Assembly (NCBI GenBank): GCA_008729055.1
Contig: SDUX01000010.1
Span: 1,364,001-1,428,000, forward strand
Direction: 5' to 3'
Length of the DNA: 64,000 bases
Origin: Pyropia haitanensis
Taxonomy: Eukaryota; Rhodophyta; Bangiophyceae; Bangiales; Bangiaceae
Part shown: piece after piece, positions 10,969 through 21,834 of the stretch
Layout: each line of letters starts with the position of its first letter
Numbering within the stretch: position 1 is the stretch's first letter
Notes under the pieces: model-generated
The model's input: the letters and a program-made list of their open reading frames with translations, nothing else
Told to the model about the DNA's origin: nothing
Databases searched by the model: none
Made by a program: the position numbers and the translations under genes

Positions 10969-11841
10969 ATGGCCACTCCCATTGCTCCCCGGTCGGTCAC
11001 CGGCGGCGGCAGCAGCGATAGCCTCACGATCGCACGCGCCGGCCGCCACGGTCGGCGCCGCAGCGCGCAGCGGCGGGGTCCCGGCATGTCGCGTGTCTTT
11101 GTGTTGTGCCTGTCGTGTGGCGCGGACAACCACATCCGGCGGGCCTACTGCCGGCGGTGCTTCCGCGCCAAGGACACCCCGAGTGGCCCGCGGTCGGCGA
11201 CTGGCACGGCCGCCGTAGCGGCGGCGGCGGAGCTGCGCGTAGGTGGTGCAGGTGGGAGCTGCCGCCACGCCGCCACCACCACTGCTGACCCGTCACTCCT
11301 GCCAAGCGGGGGGGCCGACGAACCCCGGCTGCTGGCCGCGAGCGCATGGGAGCAACTCGCCGCGTTGGCCTGGTTCCCGCCGCCGGCAGCCGCCACGGTG
11401 TCGTGCGTCACCGACGTGACATGGTCGGCAAGCGCAACGACGGGGAGGGCGGACCGCCAGTGCCTCGAGGCGCTCCACTCGTCTGAGCTGTCGGCAGTCA
11501 CCAGCGAGACCATGTGCCTGGAGCGCCCGTCCAGGGCGGAGCGATGCGAAGACGACACAACGTGGGTGACCCGCCCGGTTCACCCGTCAAGGCCCAGGCT
11601 GAGCAAGCCGATGCGTGACGGATGGAAGCCCGTGCCAGAGCAGCGGCCGCTCGTTGCCGGGCGGAGCGCCCCCGCCAGCACCTCCCGCGTATCTCCTGGC
11701 GAGGATGACGGCACTATGGCAACCTGCAGCAGCACGTCCCGTGAGTGGGGCCGTCACAACAACAGCGGCGGTACACCCCCCGCGGCGGCGGTGCCCGCCC
11801 CAGAAGATCTGGGCGACTTGATCGACCGGATCTTGTCCTAG
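10969..11841 (+). CDS. small zinc-ribbon protein, paralogue 1 (CX2CX10CX2C family)
   Basis: A 290-residue protein starting at the ATG at 10969 in the context ATCATGG. A basic N-terminus (GRHGRRRSAQRRGPG) leads into a four-Cys module, C47-x2-C50-x10-C61-x2-C64, read as RVFVLCLSCGAD, NHIRRAY, CRRCFRAK. The spacing and the flanking Phe/His fit a single zinc ribbon. The rest is Ser/Thr/Ala-rich and probably disordered. It ends with an acidic/hydrophobic motif, EDLGDLIDRILS. The gene at 17056 shares both the Cys module and the C-terminal motif, which supports both as real. Basic region plus zinc ribbon plus acidic Leu/Ile tail suggests a nuclear or nucleic-acid-binding role, but that is inference; no named family is recognised. 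Confidence 0.7.
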   Translation: MATPIAPRSVTGGGSSDSLTIARAGRHGRRRSAQRRGPGMSRVFVLCLSCGADNHIRRAYCRRCFRAKDTPSGPRSATGTAAVAAAAELRVGGAGGSCRHAATTTADPSLLPSGGADEPRLLAASAWEQLAALAWFPPPAAATVSCVTDVTWSASATTGRADRQCLEALHSSELSAVTSETMCLERPSRAERCEDDTTWVTRPVHPSRPRLSKPMRDGWKPVPEQRPLVAGRSAPASTSRVSPGEDDGTMATCSSTSREWGRHNNSGGTPPAAAVPAPEDLGDLIDRILS

Positions 11842-14800
11842 ACTGCCGGGCGGGTAGGCCGACGGCGGGGATACGTCTTGTTCTTGTTGCCAACCCAGTC
11901 CCCCGCACCTTGGTGCGCCGCCGTACACCAGTCTTGTAAGGCGCCCGGGCCGGGTGAATGGGCTGTGCCGTGGCCCCCGCGGCACAGCCAAGTAAACCAA
12001 AGACGATGCGGAATCGTAGGGGACGCACGCAAGCCGCGTTCGTCCAAGGGAGCAGCCGCGAAACCGCGTCGGGGAGCCTCTGTCGCCAGCGCTGCCAACA
12101 CCCCACGTCTGCACCCACCGAGAACCACAGGCACACTTGAGGAACGGGAGGGCACCCGTCACGAGGCCGACGGGGACGAGGAATAGGGGGCGGCAACAGC
12201 AGGGCGCCATCGAGCCCAAGGGAGTGGCTACGCCGGCACCCTCGAGCGGGACCGCCCCTGCCGGTTGGCCCAACGGGCCTGGAGCCGGGGACAGGCCCCC
12301 CCTACTGCGCCGCCATCAAACTGCGAGTCAGCAGACACGCCTGTGGCCGGCAGGCCGCGGTCGGCAGTACTTGCGACGGCAACGGCAGCCGCGGCACCGC
12401 CGCCGCAGCCACCGTCGTAGCCGCCACTGCCACCGCCGTCGTCGCCGCTGCCGCCGCTCATTACGGCAGCCGCAATCGCTTCGAGCAAGCGGACAGGCCC
12501 GGATCAGGAAGGAAGAGCGGTGAGGGGCGCGGGGGAAGACGGCCGAGGCGATCACGGCGGCGGCTGCAGCGGCGGCAACAAGCACACAGTGACACCCCCG
12601 CCGCGGCCGCGACGGAGAAGAGGAGGGGATGGAGCGTAGGCGAGGAGGCGTCCATGTCCGAGGTGGCGCCGCGCCGCACAGCCACCTGCGAAGAGTCCCA
12701 AGTCAGACGGGGGAGGCCGTCTGGGACGCCCGTCGTCCCGGCCGCGGGGACCGACCCAGGCGGCGAGAACGTCCGGCTATCACACGACGCCCACAAGGTG
12801 CCCACACGACGCCCACAGGGTGCCGGTGGGATGGTGAGGGTGGACACGTGGCGTCGGAAAATTGCCAAGCCCCGTGGCTCTGTCGCGTGATACTTTTTGC
12901 AGATGAAGAATCCAGTAGTGTTCAGCAACTTGGACGTCAAAACTTGCAATGAGTCGCAGAATAGTGACAAATGATTTACGAACATGACTTCACATTACAC
13001 GGTTGGAGATTGTTGCAATTACATTGGCCAATCCCTGTAGCGTGGACATCAGCAGGCGCGAAGAGCGCACTGATGGCAAACGGGCATTGGTGGGGCCAAA
13101 CATGAGTGCCCTACACTGCACAACACTGAGCGTGGCAGGCTGCGCGGAACGGGCGTGCCGAGCCCGAGCAGAGCCGCCTGTGTAGGTGCGTCGGAGCCGT
13201 GTAGATCATTGCTGTCGCTTGGACAGCCCCACATCGAGCCACGGATTGTCAAGACCTAAGCTGCCCGTCGGCTGCTTGCCCAGGAAGGCACCTGCACGAA
13301 AGACAGGTGTCGTCCCTTCTTGCTGGAGAACCCCGTCGGCTGCTGTTTTAGCACGAGGGAGAAGGAATCTCACGTCCTCTTCGTCCTGCTACAGGTACAT
13401 ACCTCTCGTTGCATTTTTCCACTGATTCATTGACGCCACCCGGAGGGCGGAGGAGTCGGCTCGCAGAGCTGCATCCCCATCGGCGGACGATACGTTTCAG
13501 CCCCTGGCTCGTCCGATCTCCTGGAGCTACTGGGCACAATTCCCGTGACCTGTCCCGCCCGCTGGCGGGCCGTTGTCAAACATCACTGGTGGGCGTCCAG
13601 AGGGTGGTCGGAACTGATGTCTAGAGTATACCAGATGAACGGGCCGGCACTTCCCCACAAGATTCGGGCGGGGCGACACGACTCGGGCCAGGCGGACCGT
13701 GCTTTGGATGGCCAGGCGCGCCTGGGATGGAGCCCAGAACTCCCGAAGGATTCCGCAAAAGCGGATCTCTTGCGGTGGCTTGCCTAGCTGGGAGGGTGTA
13801 GCCACAAGGGCGAGAGCCGTCAGCTGTGCCGCTCCTCGCAAGGCGGTGCCGCGGTAGAATGGTGGCGCGGGGCCGGGCAGGGGAAGCCACGCTGGGCCGG
13901 ACTAACATCAGATACTGACAAGGAAGGCGCTGCAGACCCCGCGAGCAGATGCGCTCGCGAGCTTCCACCCCAGATTGGATGGCCGACTGTCCATCTCTCC
14001 ACGGCAGTGTGGATGGACGTGTCATTGGCGGCCCACTCCAGCACCTTGTCAGCCTGGCCAGGCAGCACAGTCTGGCAGATGATGCATCAGGTGTGCTCGC
14101 GTCTTACCTGTACATCTTTGCAGAGTGGAGCTACAGCCTGCTGACATGGGAGGTTACGAGGGGTTGTGTGTGGTTAATTATAGAGGACAGGTTTGACAAA
14201 GGGGAGGTGCATCTCGGCGCGAGGCCCTCTGCTTGTTTGTTGCGCACGTGTGGACACGCGACCAGCGAGCGAGCCCACCGCCACCAACGTGATCATGCCA
14301 ACGGCTTTTCTCGGGTGGGGGCACCGTGCTGGGGTTCCCCCCGGATCTCTCGCGACACCAGTCTGGGGATCTCCGGGGAGAGATGTTCCACCTCTGATGG
14401 GCGGACGCCGTGTTGACTGGCGAGGGTGTCAGTCCACTACACCCCCTATGAGTGCCGCCTGCGACAGGCGGAGGTCCAGGGACGCACAGGGTGGGGGGGT
14501 CCCTCTCGTTGGGCCCCGTTCCTTTATTGCGCGCCACACGGCCGTTTTGTGGTCTGCCCGCCGTCCCCCTCCGGCTCCGCGGGCGCTGTGTCACGCGAGC
14601 CGGAGTGGTTCATCACACCGAGGCCTCCTGCATAGGTGCTGGACGAGCCGAACGAGCCAGCAGTCGCCGCTCAAGGCGCACGGAGGGGCGGGAGTGGGGA
14701 GACGGTCGGAGCGGGGAGAACATGGGGGAGGCCGAGTGCCGACGTCTTGCTTGTCGGAGGTATGGCACGCACCGGCCTGTGCAGACACCTGCAGGCAGGT

Positions 14801-16404
14801 GTGTGGGGCGGCGCAGCGGAAATAGTGCTGGAGCGGTCAAAGGACACGCAGCCACCGGTGTTGGGGTCGGGTGGGGCGCTCGTTTCCTGACCACCGGTGG
14901 CGTCAAGTGGGTGGGCCGACGCGCCTGCGGGTGACGTACGTGTTGCTGCTGTCCGGGGATCGACAAGGGGGGACGCCGCCTCCCGCACTCGGGCAAGGGA
15001 GGCGGTTAGAGCGGTAGGCGTCCGGTCCGAGGCGCCGCCACGCTTCTCCCCCGGCTCAAGGGTCGGGCGGTCAACCCTTCCACTCCACCGAAGCCCCGCC
15101 CCTGCCCCCCTTCCCCACCAAGACTCCTCTGGTCAGGCGCGTGTTCAACACGTGCTCCCGCCCGGGAGGCAGCAGCCGGCCACAAGCAGGGCGCAGAGCC
15201 CCTACACACCCCGTAGCACCGCGCTGGGGGAGTGCGGGGACAGCGGGGACTGGGATCCAGCGGCGGCAACACCCGATTCAACTACCGGCCGCCCCCTCTC
15301 CCCCGTCTCTCAGGACGGGCGGGGCGCCTGGCGGGCGCAGGCGGCGGGCCCGCCGACGTCGTTTTCGCCGCGGGGACTGGGTGCCGTGCGTGCCGTGCGC
15401 GGGACCCGGGGTGCAACGGTCGCTGGGTGGTGTTCGGCAGGGGTCGGCGCGAGGCCTCACCTACAACGGGGCGCGCCACCCTCCTTCCCCCCCCCCCGTA
15501 CTCCCACTCCTCATCCCGCATCATGCAGGGAATGGGGCGGACGGGCGCGGGGCCGTCCGAGTGAATGGCCAGCACCCCGCCCCCACGGGGCGCGGCTGTG
15601 TCCCCCGTCGTTGCCGACGCCAGCCGCAGCAGGTCCCAGTGGCGCGCGCGCGGCTCGCGCTCGCTCCCCCAGCTTGTATGCGCGCCCTGCACCGCGTGGG
15701 CCAACGTTGGGGACGACTGGGCGGCCCCGTGGCGGGCAGGCCGCTCCGGTCCCCTCCCCCCCGTCCTCCCCCTCCCGCTGTGGCCGTCGCACGCACGAGC
15801 CCTTGGCCAGGCCGCGGGCACCCGCGGGTCGCGCGCGCGTGCGCCGTTCTGCCCGCCCCCCCGCGCGCTTGTCGCGCGCTCGTCGCGCGCATAGCGGGAA
15901 CGCACGCGCGCGCGCGCGCAAAGGTGCGGCGCGTCTGGTAGCAGGCGCGCTACGCCCGATTGGCGCCGCCTTTGCCGCCCGTCGCGCGGGGGGTGCGCGT
16001 CGCGCGGGACAAGCAGCGCACGAGCGGCGCGGCCACCACCGTCGCGCGCGCCCCTCTCCCCTCCCCCTTCTGCCCTGCGGGTGACAAGGCGTAGGCCGTG
16101 GCTGCGGCGGCATGAGCGGGAACTGCCGTTGCGCGCGGGAAGGGGGGGGGGGGGGGGGGGGTGGCACGAGCGCGTGCTGCCCCGCGGCGCCGACGACGGG
16201 TTGTGGTCTCCTCTCTGACCGCCGGGGACGGTGGGGGTGTCAGAAGGCGTAGATAGGCGGACCCGCGGGTCGGGCGCGGGTGATAGGTGGAGGGCGTCAG
16301 CGGGGGGCAGTGGAAGCCGAGAATAGCCGAGGGGGGGACGCGCCCGAGGGACGGCCGGCCCCGACGTCGTGGCCGGGGCCACACGGTGTCCCCACGCGGC
16401 GCCC

Positions 16405-16451
<47 letters not shown>

Positions 16452-17055
16452 CGCCGCCGTCAGTGACGCTGTCGCTGGCGACAGTGCCGGCGGGGTGGGT
16501 TGCTAGGGCATTTTTGCTTGCCGTCCTCATGCAGCAGTGCAGGACAGTCAGCCAGCCCACCGCCGCGCAGGGGCGCGTGAGAAGGTCAAGCGGCGGCGAG
16601 GAACGGAGGGGGGGGGGGGGGGGGGGGAAGGCGGGAGTGGATGGGAGTGACCGGTGTGGGGCGTAGCGCAGGGTGCCGGCGCCAGCGGGGGGGGTGCCGG
16701 CGCGCCCACGGCCAGCTGCCGTGACGCAACGGGCGAGAAGGCGGATAAGAGCAGCGGCGGTTGCGGGCGCAGCGACGGCCGCTGCCGAATGTCGGCACCA
16801 ACCCGCCGCCCGTCGTCGAGAAGCCGGCGTGCCCGTCGACAGCGCTCCCCTTCTCCGTCCCACCTCCTCCGTCCCACTTGCCCTCTTCTCCCCAACTGCC
16901 ACTGTTCTCCACCCCACCTTCCACCTTGTTTGCGCGTGCATGCTTCAACCCTCCAGCACCCCCCACCCCTCGGCGTCCTCCACCCCCTCCCTCTTTGCCA
17001 ACCCTGCTCGACCTCCCCCACCTTCCCCGACTGAGGCCACCCAGCGGTGGCCACC
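11842..17055. other. 5.2-kb gene-poor interval between zinc-ribbon paralogues
   Basis: No gene was supported here. 12900-14200 is the least GC-rich part and has only short open frames. 15000-16900 is dense simple sequence: alternating CG at about 15908-15919, a G-run at 16142-16161, GGC trinucleotide repeats at about 16406-16450 and a G-run at about 16609-16627. Longer open frames across 14.9-16.4 kb are Pro/Arg/Ala-rich, occur on both strands and have no recognisable segment. Confidence 0.5.
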
Positions 17056-18573
17056 ATGTGCGCCGCAGCCGCCCCCTCCTCCCTCGTGGCCATCGCGCCC
17101 GACATGGCGGGTCCGCCAGCCGGCGCGCCGCCGCCGCCCGCGTGGCGCGGGCGGGGCCGCCCCCCCGAGCGCCGCGCGTGCCCGCGAGCCCGCGTCTTCG
17201 TGCTGTGCGCGTCGTGTGGGGCGCGCAACCACATCCGCTGCGCCTACTGCAAGGCGTGCTTCAAGCCCAAGGCGCCCGTGCCGGCAACGACCACCGCCGC
17301 CGCCGCCGCCGTCGACGACGACCGCAACACGGCCGCTGGCGCGGCTGCCGCCACGCCGCCGCCGCCGTCGGCAACGCCACCCCCACCGCCGTCGCCGCCG
17401 CGGCGGGTTGCGGCGCTCCCAACGGCGGCGTCCCGGTTGCTGCCACCGCCTCGTCAGACCCCGCCCCCGCCGCTGCCGCCGCCGCCGTCGCTGCTGCAGC
17501 CGTCGGTCCACGCCTCGGGGATGGACGGCCCGGCCATGGCCACCGCCTGGGTGCTGTGCACGTGGCCGCTGCCGGCGAGCGGTGGCGGCGGTGCTGACCG
17601 TGCCGCCGCCGCCGCCGCGACCGGCCCAAGCGCCCTCTACTCACCCTTTGCCGTGCCCGTGTCGGGTGCAATGCCCGCGGCAGCCGCCCCGCTGTCGGCG
17701 GTGGACGTAGTCGCACCACCGCCACTGTCACAGGGCACGGCGGCGGCCGGGGAGGCGCCCCACCGGCAGCCGCGAACGACAAGCACCACGGCGACCGGCG
17801 GGAGGCCGGCGCGTCCACAGCCGGTGCCGACACGCACGCCGCGGTCGCACCAAGGGCCACACCACCGCGGCTCTGAGCCGGGGAAGGGGATGGTGGCGGG
17901 GGCGGTCGTGTCGGCAGCGGCGGCGGCGGCGACCTATCCGCTGTCGGCGCCAGCCCCCGCCCCACCGTCGTCGCCTCCGCCGCCCCGACGGGCCCCCCGC
18001 GGCGGGGGGCGGGTGGCCAAGCCCCGCCCGCCGCCGCGGCGACAGCCAGTTGCGGCGGCGGCCCGCCGCTGCGGCCAGCCATCAAAGAAGCACCCCACGA
18101 GCGGGGCCGCATCGGCGACGGCGGCGGCGGCTGGTGCAGCTGCGGCGGCGGCGGCGGCGGCGGCAAAGGTGCCAGCGGCCGCAGCCGCGGCAGCCGACCC
18201 CCGCACGCCCCCGCTCGCGCCCGGTGTCGGCCCCGCCGCGGGGGCCTCCCCTACCTCCACATGGTCCCTCGTGTCGGCCGAGCCGCCGCCGTTGCCGTCG
18301 CCGCCGTCCCCGTCGGGGTCCCCTGTGGAGGTGTCGACGGCCACCGCGGACGGGGACAGCGGTAGCTACTCTAGCGGCCGCGGCGGCGACGGCAGCGACG
18401 GCGACGGCAGCGACGGCAATGGTAGCGACCGTGGACAGGAATGGGATATATGGATGGCGGCCGAGCCGTGGGACGCTGCCGGCCCCGCTGCCGAGGTGGC
18501 CGTCGACAACGCGGGCACTCTCCTTGATGAAATACTTGGCGAGGCGCACGCCGCGACAGGGGAGGCATTTTGA
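17056..18573 (+). CDS. zinc-ribbon protein, paralogue 2 (CX2CX10CX2C family)
   Basis: A 505-residue protein. The ATG at 17056 sits in a good context (CCACCATGT); a second ATG follows at 17104. An AT-hook-like stretch (WRGRGRPPERR, residues 30-40) precedes the zinc-ribbon module C51-x2-C54-x10-C65-x2-C68 (RVFVLCASCGARNHI, RCAYCKACFKPK). A long Ala/Pro/Ser low-complexity region and an acidic Ser/Gly/Asp tract (about 18340-18440) follow. The C-terminus has NAGTLLDEILGEA, equivalent to DLGDLIDRILS in paralogue 1. Only the Cys module and this tail are conserved between the two, so these are the likely functional parts. It may be a DNA- or RNA-binding regulator; the function is not known from sequence. 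Confidence 0.72.
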   Translation: MCAAAAPSSLVAIAPDMAGPPAGAPPPPAWRGRGRPPERRACPRARVFVLCASCGARNHIRCAYCKACFKPKAPVPATTTAAAAAVDDDRNTAAGAAAATPPPPSATPPPPPSPPRRVAALPTAASRLLPPPRQTPPPPLPPPPSLLQPSVHASGMDGPAMATAWVLCTWPLPASGGGGADRAAAAAATGPSALYSPFAVPVSGAMPAAAAPLSAVDVVAPPPLSQGTAAAGEAPHRQPRTTSTTATGGRPARPQPVPTRTPRSHQGPHHRGSEPGKGMVAGAVVSAAAAAATYPLSAPAPAPPSSPPPPRRAPRGGGRVAKPRPPPRRQPVAAAARRCGQPSKKHPTSGAASATAAAAGAAAAAAAAAAKVPAAAAAAADPRTPPLAPGVGPAAGASPTSTWSLVSAEPPPLPSPPSPSGSPVEVSTATADGDSGSYSSGRGGDGSDGDGSDGNGSDRGQEWDIWMAAEPWDAAGPAAEVAVDNAGTLLDEILGEAHAATGEAF

Positions 18574-20142
18574 ACGCGCGCGCCTCCGCCTGCGGGTTCA
18601 TGGAACTGCACTTGCACATAAACCTGTTCGTTGTCTTGACGCCCACCCGCCCGTAAGCACGACCATCCACTGGCCGCCACCCCGACGGTAGCGAGAACGG
18701 CCCCGTCCATCACCCCGAGCGGCCATGAAGGAAAGACAGAGGAAGAACAACTGCGGATGAAGAGAAGACAAACGAAGAACAACGGAGAGTGGATGTCGCC
18801 ATGGGTCCCGTGCGTCCGTGACCGAGCCGACGTTGCGGAGTGCACGGCCGCAGCCGTCGACGTTGTCGCAGCGTCGCTGGCGACGGCACAGCGCGCGCGC
18901 GCAGTCGGGGTCGACTGAACCTCCCGGTGTCAAATGTGATGCGGGAGTACATAGCTTTCAACACGGCTGTGTCCACTGACATCTGAATACTTATAATTAT
19001 CATGTTCACTCGTGGCCAGAGCAATGGGATGGATAAAGTGATGGACTGGGCCTGGGCCTCACGACCAAGTCCGTCGCCAAGCGCAACGCCACGGCCGCAC
19101 TCGTGCGCCACCCGCCCCTTTGGTACGTAGCGGTCAGCTCGTCCAGCTGGTCAGATGACGATGCTGCCGGACTCCCCCCCCTCCTGCACGAGCGTGCGTG
19201 CACTCGCTACTCGTCCCGGCGCGCGCGTGCACTCGCGCCTCGTCCACGCCCGTGTGCGGGCGCTCACGCGCGTTATCCACCCGCCGGCGCGGCCGTGCAC
19301 TCTCGTCTTTGACGCGCTGCCGCGGCGGCCGCCGCCGCTACCCCCCCCCCCACGGCCGCCACCCCTACCGCCACCTCCCCCCTTCCCCCCCTCCACCGTC
19401 GCCACCACCACCGCCGTCCTCTCTCCTCCGCCCTCCCGCCCCCGCATCCGGCGGCGCGCGGGTTGCCTGCATTGACGCGAGCGCCGGGGGGGCGGCGCCA
19501 CTCGGCGCCGCGGCGACCCGGCCGGGCGATTGCGCCGTCGGGGCCGCGCCGCGGGGTCGCGGCGGGCACGCGCGGCGCTCCCCTGGCGCGCCCCCCCCGC
19601 TCTCCCCGCCCCCCCCTCCACCCGACGTCCTTCCCCTGTCCTCTCCCTTCTCCCCGCCGCTCATCCAGGGACCCCTGCCGTCCGTTTTGCGGCGGCACGC
19701 GGACCGGTTGGCGGCCGCGGAGTGCAGCGGCCATGGGTGCCCCGTCGAGCAGTCGGGCTCTCCCCTGGTGAGCGGCGGCGGGCGGCGGCAGCGGCATCGG
19801 CTGAGGTGACTGCTGCGGGGGCGACGGCGGTAGCGGCGGCGGTAGCGGCGGCCGCATCGGCTGCGTGCCGCGGTTGGGGGCGCGCCCGCGCCGCGCCGGT
19901 GGGGGGCGTGCCTCGCCGCGGCGCACCCGCGACCTCGGCAACGAGCGGCGGCGGCGCGCCGAGGGCGGGTACATAAGGGCCGCCAGCCGCCGTCCCATGG
20001 CCCCCAGCTTGGACCCCATCCGCAGCACCTCATCCCACCGCCGCCACCCACTCCCCAGCCGCTGGCGACGCGCACGCGTGGCGGCCTTCTTCCTCCCATC
20101 GCCGTCCGCCCCCGTCCCGTCTTGTCCCGCCCTCTGCCGGCG
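18574..20142. other. intergenic region with collagen gene promoter at its right end
   Basis: 18600-19150 is moderately GC-rich with no gene seen. 19200-19960 is Pro/Arg-coding simple sequence in every frame. A TATA-like element lies at 19970-19977, 166-173 bp upstream of the collagen start codon. Confidence 0.5.
19970..19977 (+). promoter_or_regulatory. TATA-like element (TACATAAG) of left collagen gene
   Basis: TACATAAG lies about 170 bp upstream of the ATG at 20143. The other two collagen genes have TATATAGG about 240-250 bp upstream of their starts. The position in a GC-rich background makes a core promoter role likely. Confidence 0.5.
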
Positions 20143-21834
20143 ATGGCGTCGGTCACAGCGTCTGGGCGCACGGCCGGCTTGGCCGTGGCGGCCTCGGTGG
20201 CCAGCACCCTGTTTGTGCTCTTTGGCACGGCGGCCGTGACGGGGCCGTCGTCGCTGCCGTCGGCGGTCCACGCAGCCGTCGCGGACGCCACCGCCGCCCT
20301 CCGCACCGAGGTGATGGCCGCGGTGGCCGCGACGCAGGCGGACGTGACGGCGACGCAGGCCGGCGTGGACGACCACGTGGCGCGCATTGCAAGCACGACC
20401 GCGTCGCTGCACGAGGCGGTCCGTACGTACTACCGGCAGCCGCAGTGCCACTGTCCGGCGGGTCCGCGTGGGCCGGTGGGCCCTCGCGGGCCGACTGGCA
20501 AGTCGGGCACGGTGTACGTCAAGAGCTATGGGCATGCGGGGCCGCCCGGCCCCGCGGGACCCCCGGGCAAGACGGGCCACACGGGCAAGACGGGGCCTGC
20601 CGGGCCGGCGGGACCAAAGGGGCCAGCGGGACCCGCTGGTGTTGGCAAGCCGGGTGAGCGCGGCCCGCGGGGCTACCCGGGCGTGGCGGGCCCGCCGGGT
20701 AAGGCGGGGCCTGCTGGGCCCAAGGGCGACAAGGGCATGCAGGGTCCGGCGGGCAAGGGCAAGGTGGGGCCGCCCGGCGCGGACGGCGATGATGGCGAGG
20801 ACGGCGACAAGGGCGACAAGGGCCCCAAGGGCGACAAGGGTCCCAAGGGGGACACGGGGCCCAAGGGCCACACGGGCGCCAAGGGCGAGAAGGGGATGAC
20901 CGGGCCGGCGGGCAAGGGCAAGGCGGGGCCGCCCGGCGCGGACGGTGAGGATGGGGAGGATGGCAGCCGGGGGGCTATGGGCGCCAAGGGCGATGCGGGC
21001 CCCAAGGGCCCCAAGGGCGACAAGGGCGACAAGGGCATGAAGGGCCATCAGGGCATGAAGGGTCCGATGGGTGTGGGCAAGCAGGGGCCGGCCGGCGCGG
21101 ACGGCGAGGACGGCGCCGACGGCAAGGATGGCGCCGATGGGGAGGTGGGCGCGGCGGGGCCGGCGGGGCCAAAGGGCGCACCCGGTGCGATGGGGGCGGA
21201 TGGTGCCAAGGGGCCGTCTGGCTCCAAGGGGCACGATGGCGCCGTTGGCCCCGCCGGCCCGGCGGGCGCCGTCGGCCCTGTCGGTGCTGACGGGGAGGAT
21301 GGCAAGGACGGGGAGGATGGTGCCGACGGGGCCGTTGGCAAGAAGGGGCCGCCTGGGCAGGCGGGCGCGCCTGGCGCGGACGGGGCGGCTGGCCCCGCGG
21401 GGCCGGCTGGACCAAAGGGCAACAAGGGCGCCGCCGGCGCCGTCGGCCCGATGGGTGCCGTCGGCCCTGCCGGCGCCGACGGTGATGATGGCGCCGACGG
21501 CAAGGATGGCGCCGATGGCGAGGACGGCGCCGACGGGGCGGTCGGCCCGGCGGGGCCGCCCGGGTCGGTTGGCGCCAAGGGGCCGCCAGGGGAGACGGGT
21601 CCGCCCGGCAAGGCCGGGGCGGTCGGCCCCGCTGGGCCGGCTGGCGCCAAGGGGCACAATGGCCCCGCCGGTCCCGCCGGTCCCGCCGGCCGCGTCGGCC
21701 CCAAGGGCCCTGTGGGTCCCAAGGGGCCGGCGGGCCCCCGTGGCCACGGCGGCTATGGCGGGCACTACTCCCACTCAAAGGGGTCGTCCGTGCCCGTCTA
21801 CCGGCGCCTCAACCGTCTGGGCATGACCCTGTAG
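20143..21834 (+). CDS. collagen-like protein, left-arm copy
   Basis: A 563-residue protein from the ATG at 20143 ([12 protein letters not shown]). A hydrophobic segment at about residues 11-35 ([16 protein letters not shown]) is a signal anchor or signal peptide. An Ala-rich helical stretch with regular Val/Leu/Thr spacing (about 40-95) could nucleate trimers. CHCP follows, then about 440 residues of Gly-X-Y repeats, rich in KGDKGDKG and DGEDGADG triplets, with short interruptions such as GVGKPG and GKGKVG. The non-collagenous tail ends [15 protein letters not shown]. Collagen triplets form triple helices; Lys/Asp pairs between chains would help stability without hydroxyproline. An extracellular or cell-surface structural role is inferred. 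It is convergent with the cysteine-rich protein gene. From about residue 120 on it is nearly identical to the copy at 45858-47552, but more divergent before that. Confidence 0.9.
   Translation: MASVTASGRTAGLAVAASVASTLFVLFGTAAVTGPSSLPSAVHAAVADATAALRTEVMAAVAATQADVTATQAGVDDHVARIASTTASLHEAVRTYYRQPQCHCPAGPRGPVGPRGPTGKSGTVYVKSYGHAGPPGPAGPPGKTGHTGKTGPAGPAGPKGPAGPAGVGKPGERGPRGYPGVAGPPGKAGPAGPKGDKGMQGPAGKGKVGPPGADGDDGEDGDKGDKGPKGDKGPKGDTGPKGHTGAKGEKGMTGPAGKGKAGPPGADGEDGEDGSRGAMGAKGDAGPKGPKGDKGDKGMKGHQGMKGPMGVGKQGPAGADGEDGADGKDGADGEVGAAGPAGPKGAPGAMGADGAKGPSGSKGHDGAVGPAGPAGAVGPVGADGEDGKDGEDGADGAVGKKGPPGQAGAPGADGAAGPAGPAGPKGNKGAAGAVGPMGAVGPAGADGDDGADGKDGADGEDGADGAVGPAGPPGSVGAKGPPGETGPPGKAGAVGPAGPAGAKGHNGPAGPAGPAGRVGPKGPVGPKGPAGPRGHGGYGGHYSHSKGSSVPVYRRLNRLGMTL

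Noticed and set aside
14897..16384. Open frames of 200-400 codons on both strands at 15-16.4 kb
   Set aside because: All are Pro/Arg/Ala simple sequence with no conserved stretch. Both strands are equally open.
19273..21774. Minus-strand open frame of about 830 codons across the left collagen gene
   Set aside because: It is the antisense of Gly-X-Y codons (GGN CCN), giving Pro/Ala/Gly/Arg repeats. The same antisense frame appears opposite the right-arm copy. No start context or recognised domain.
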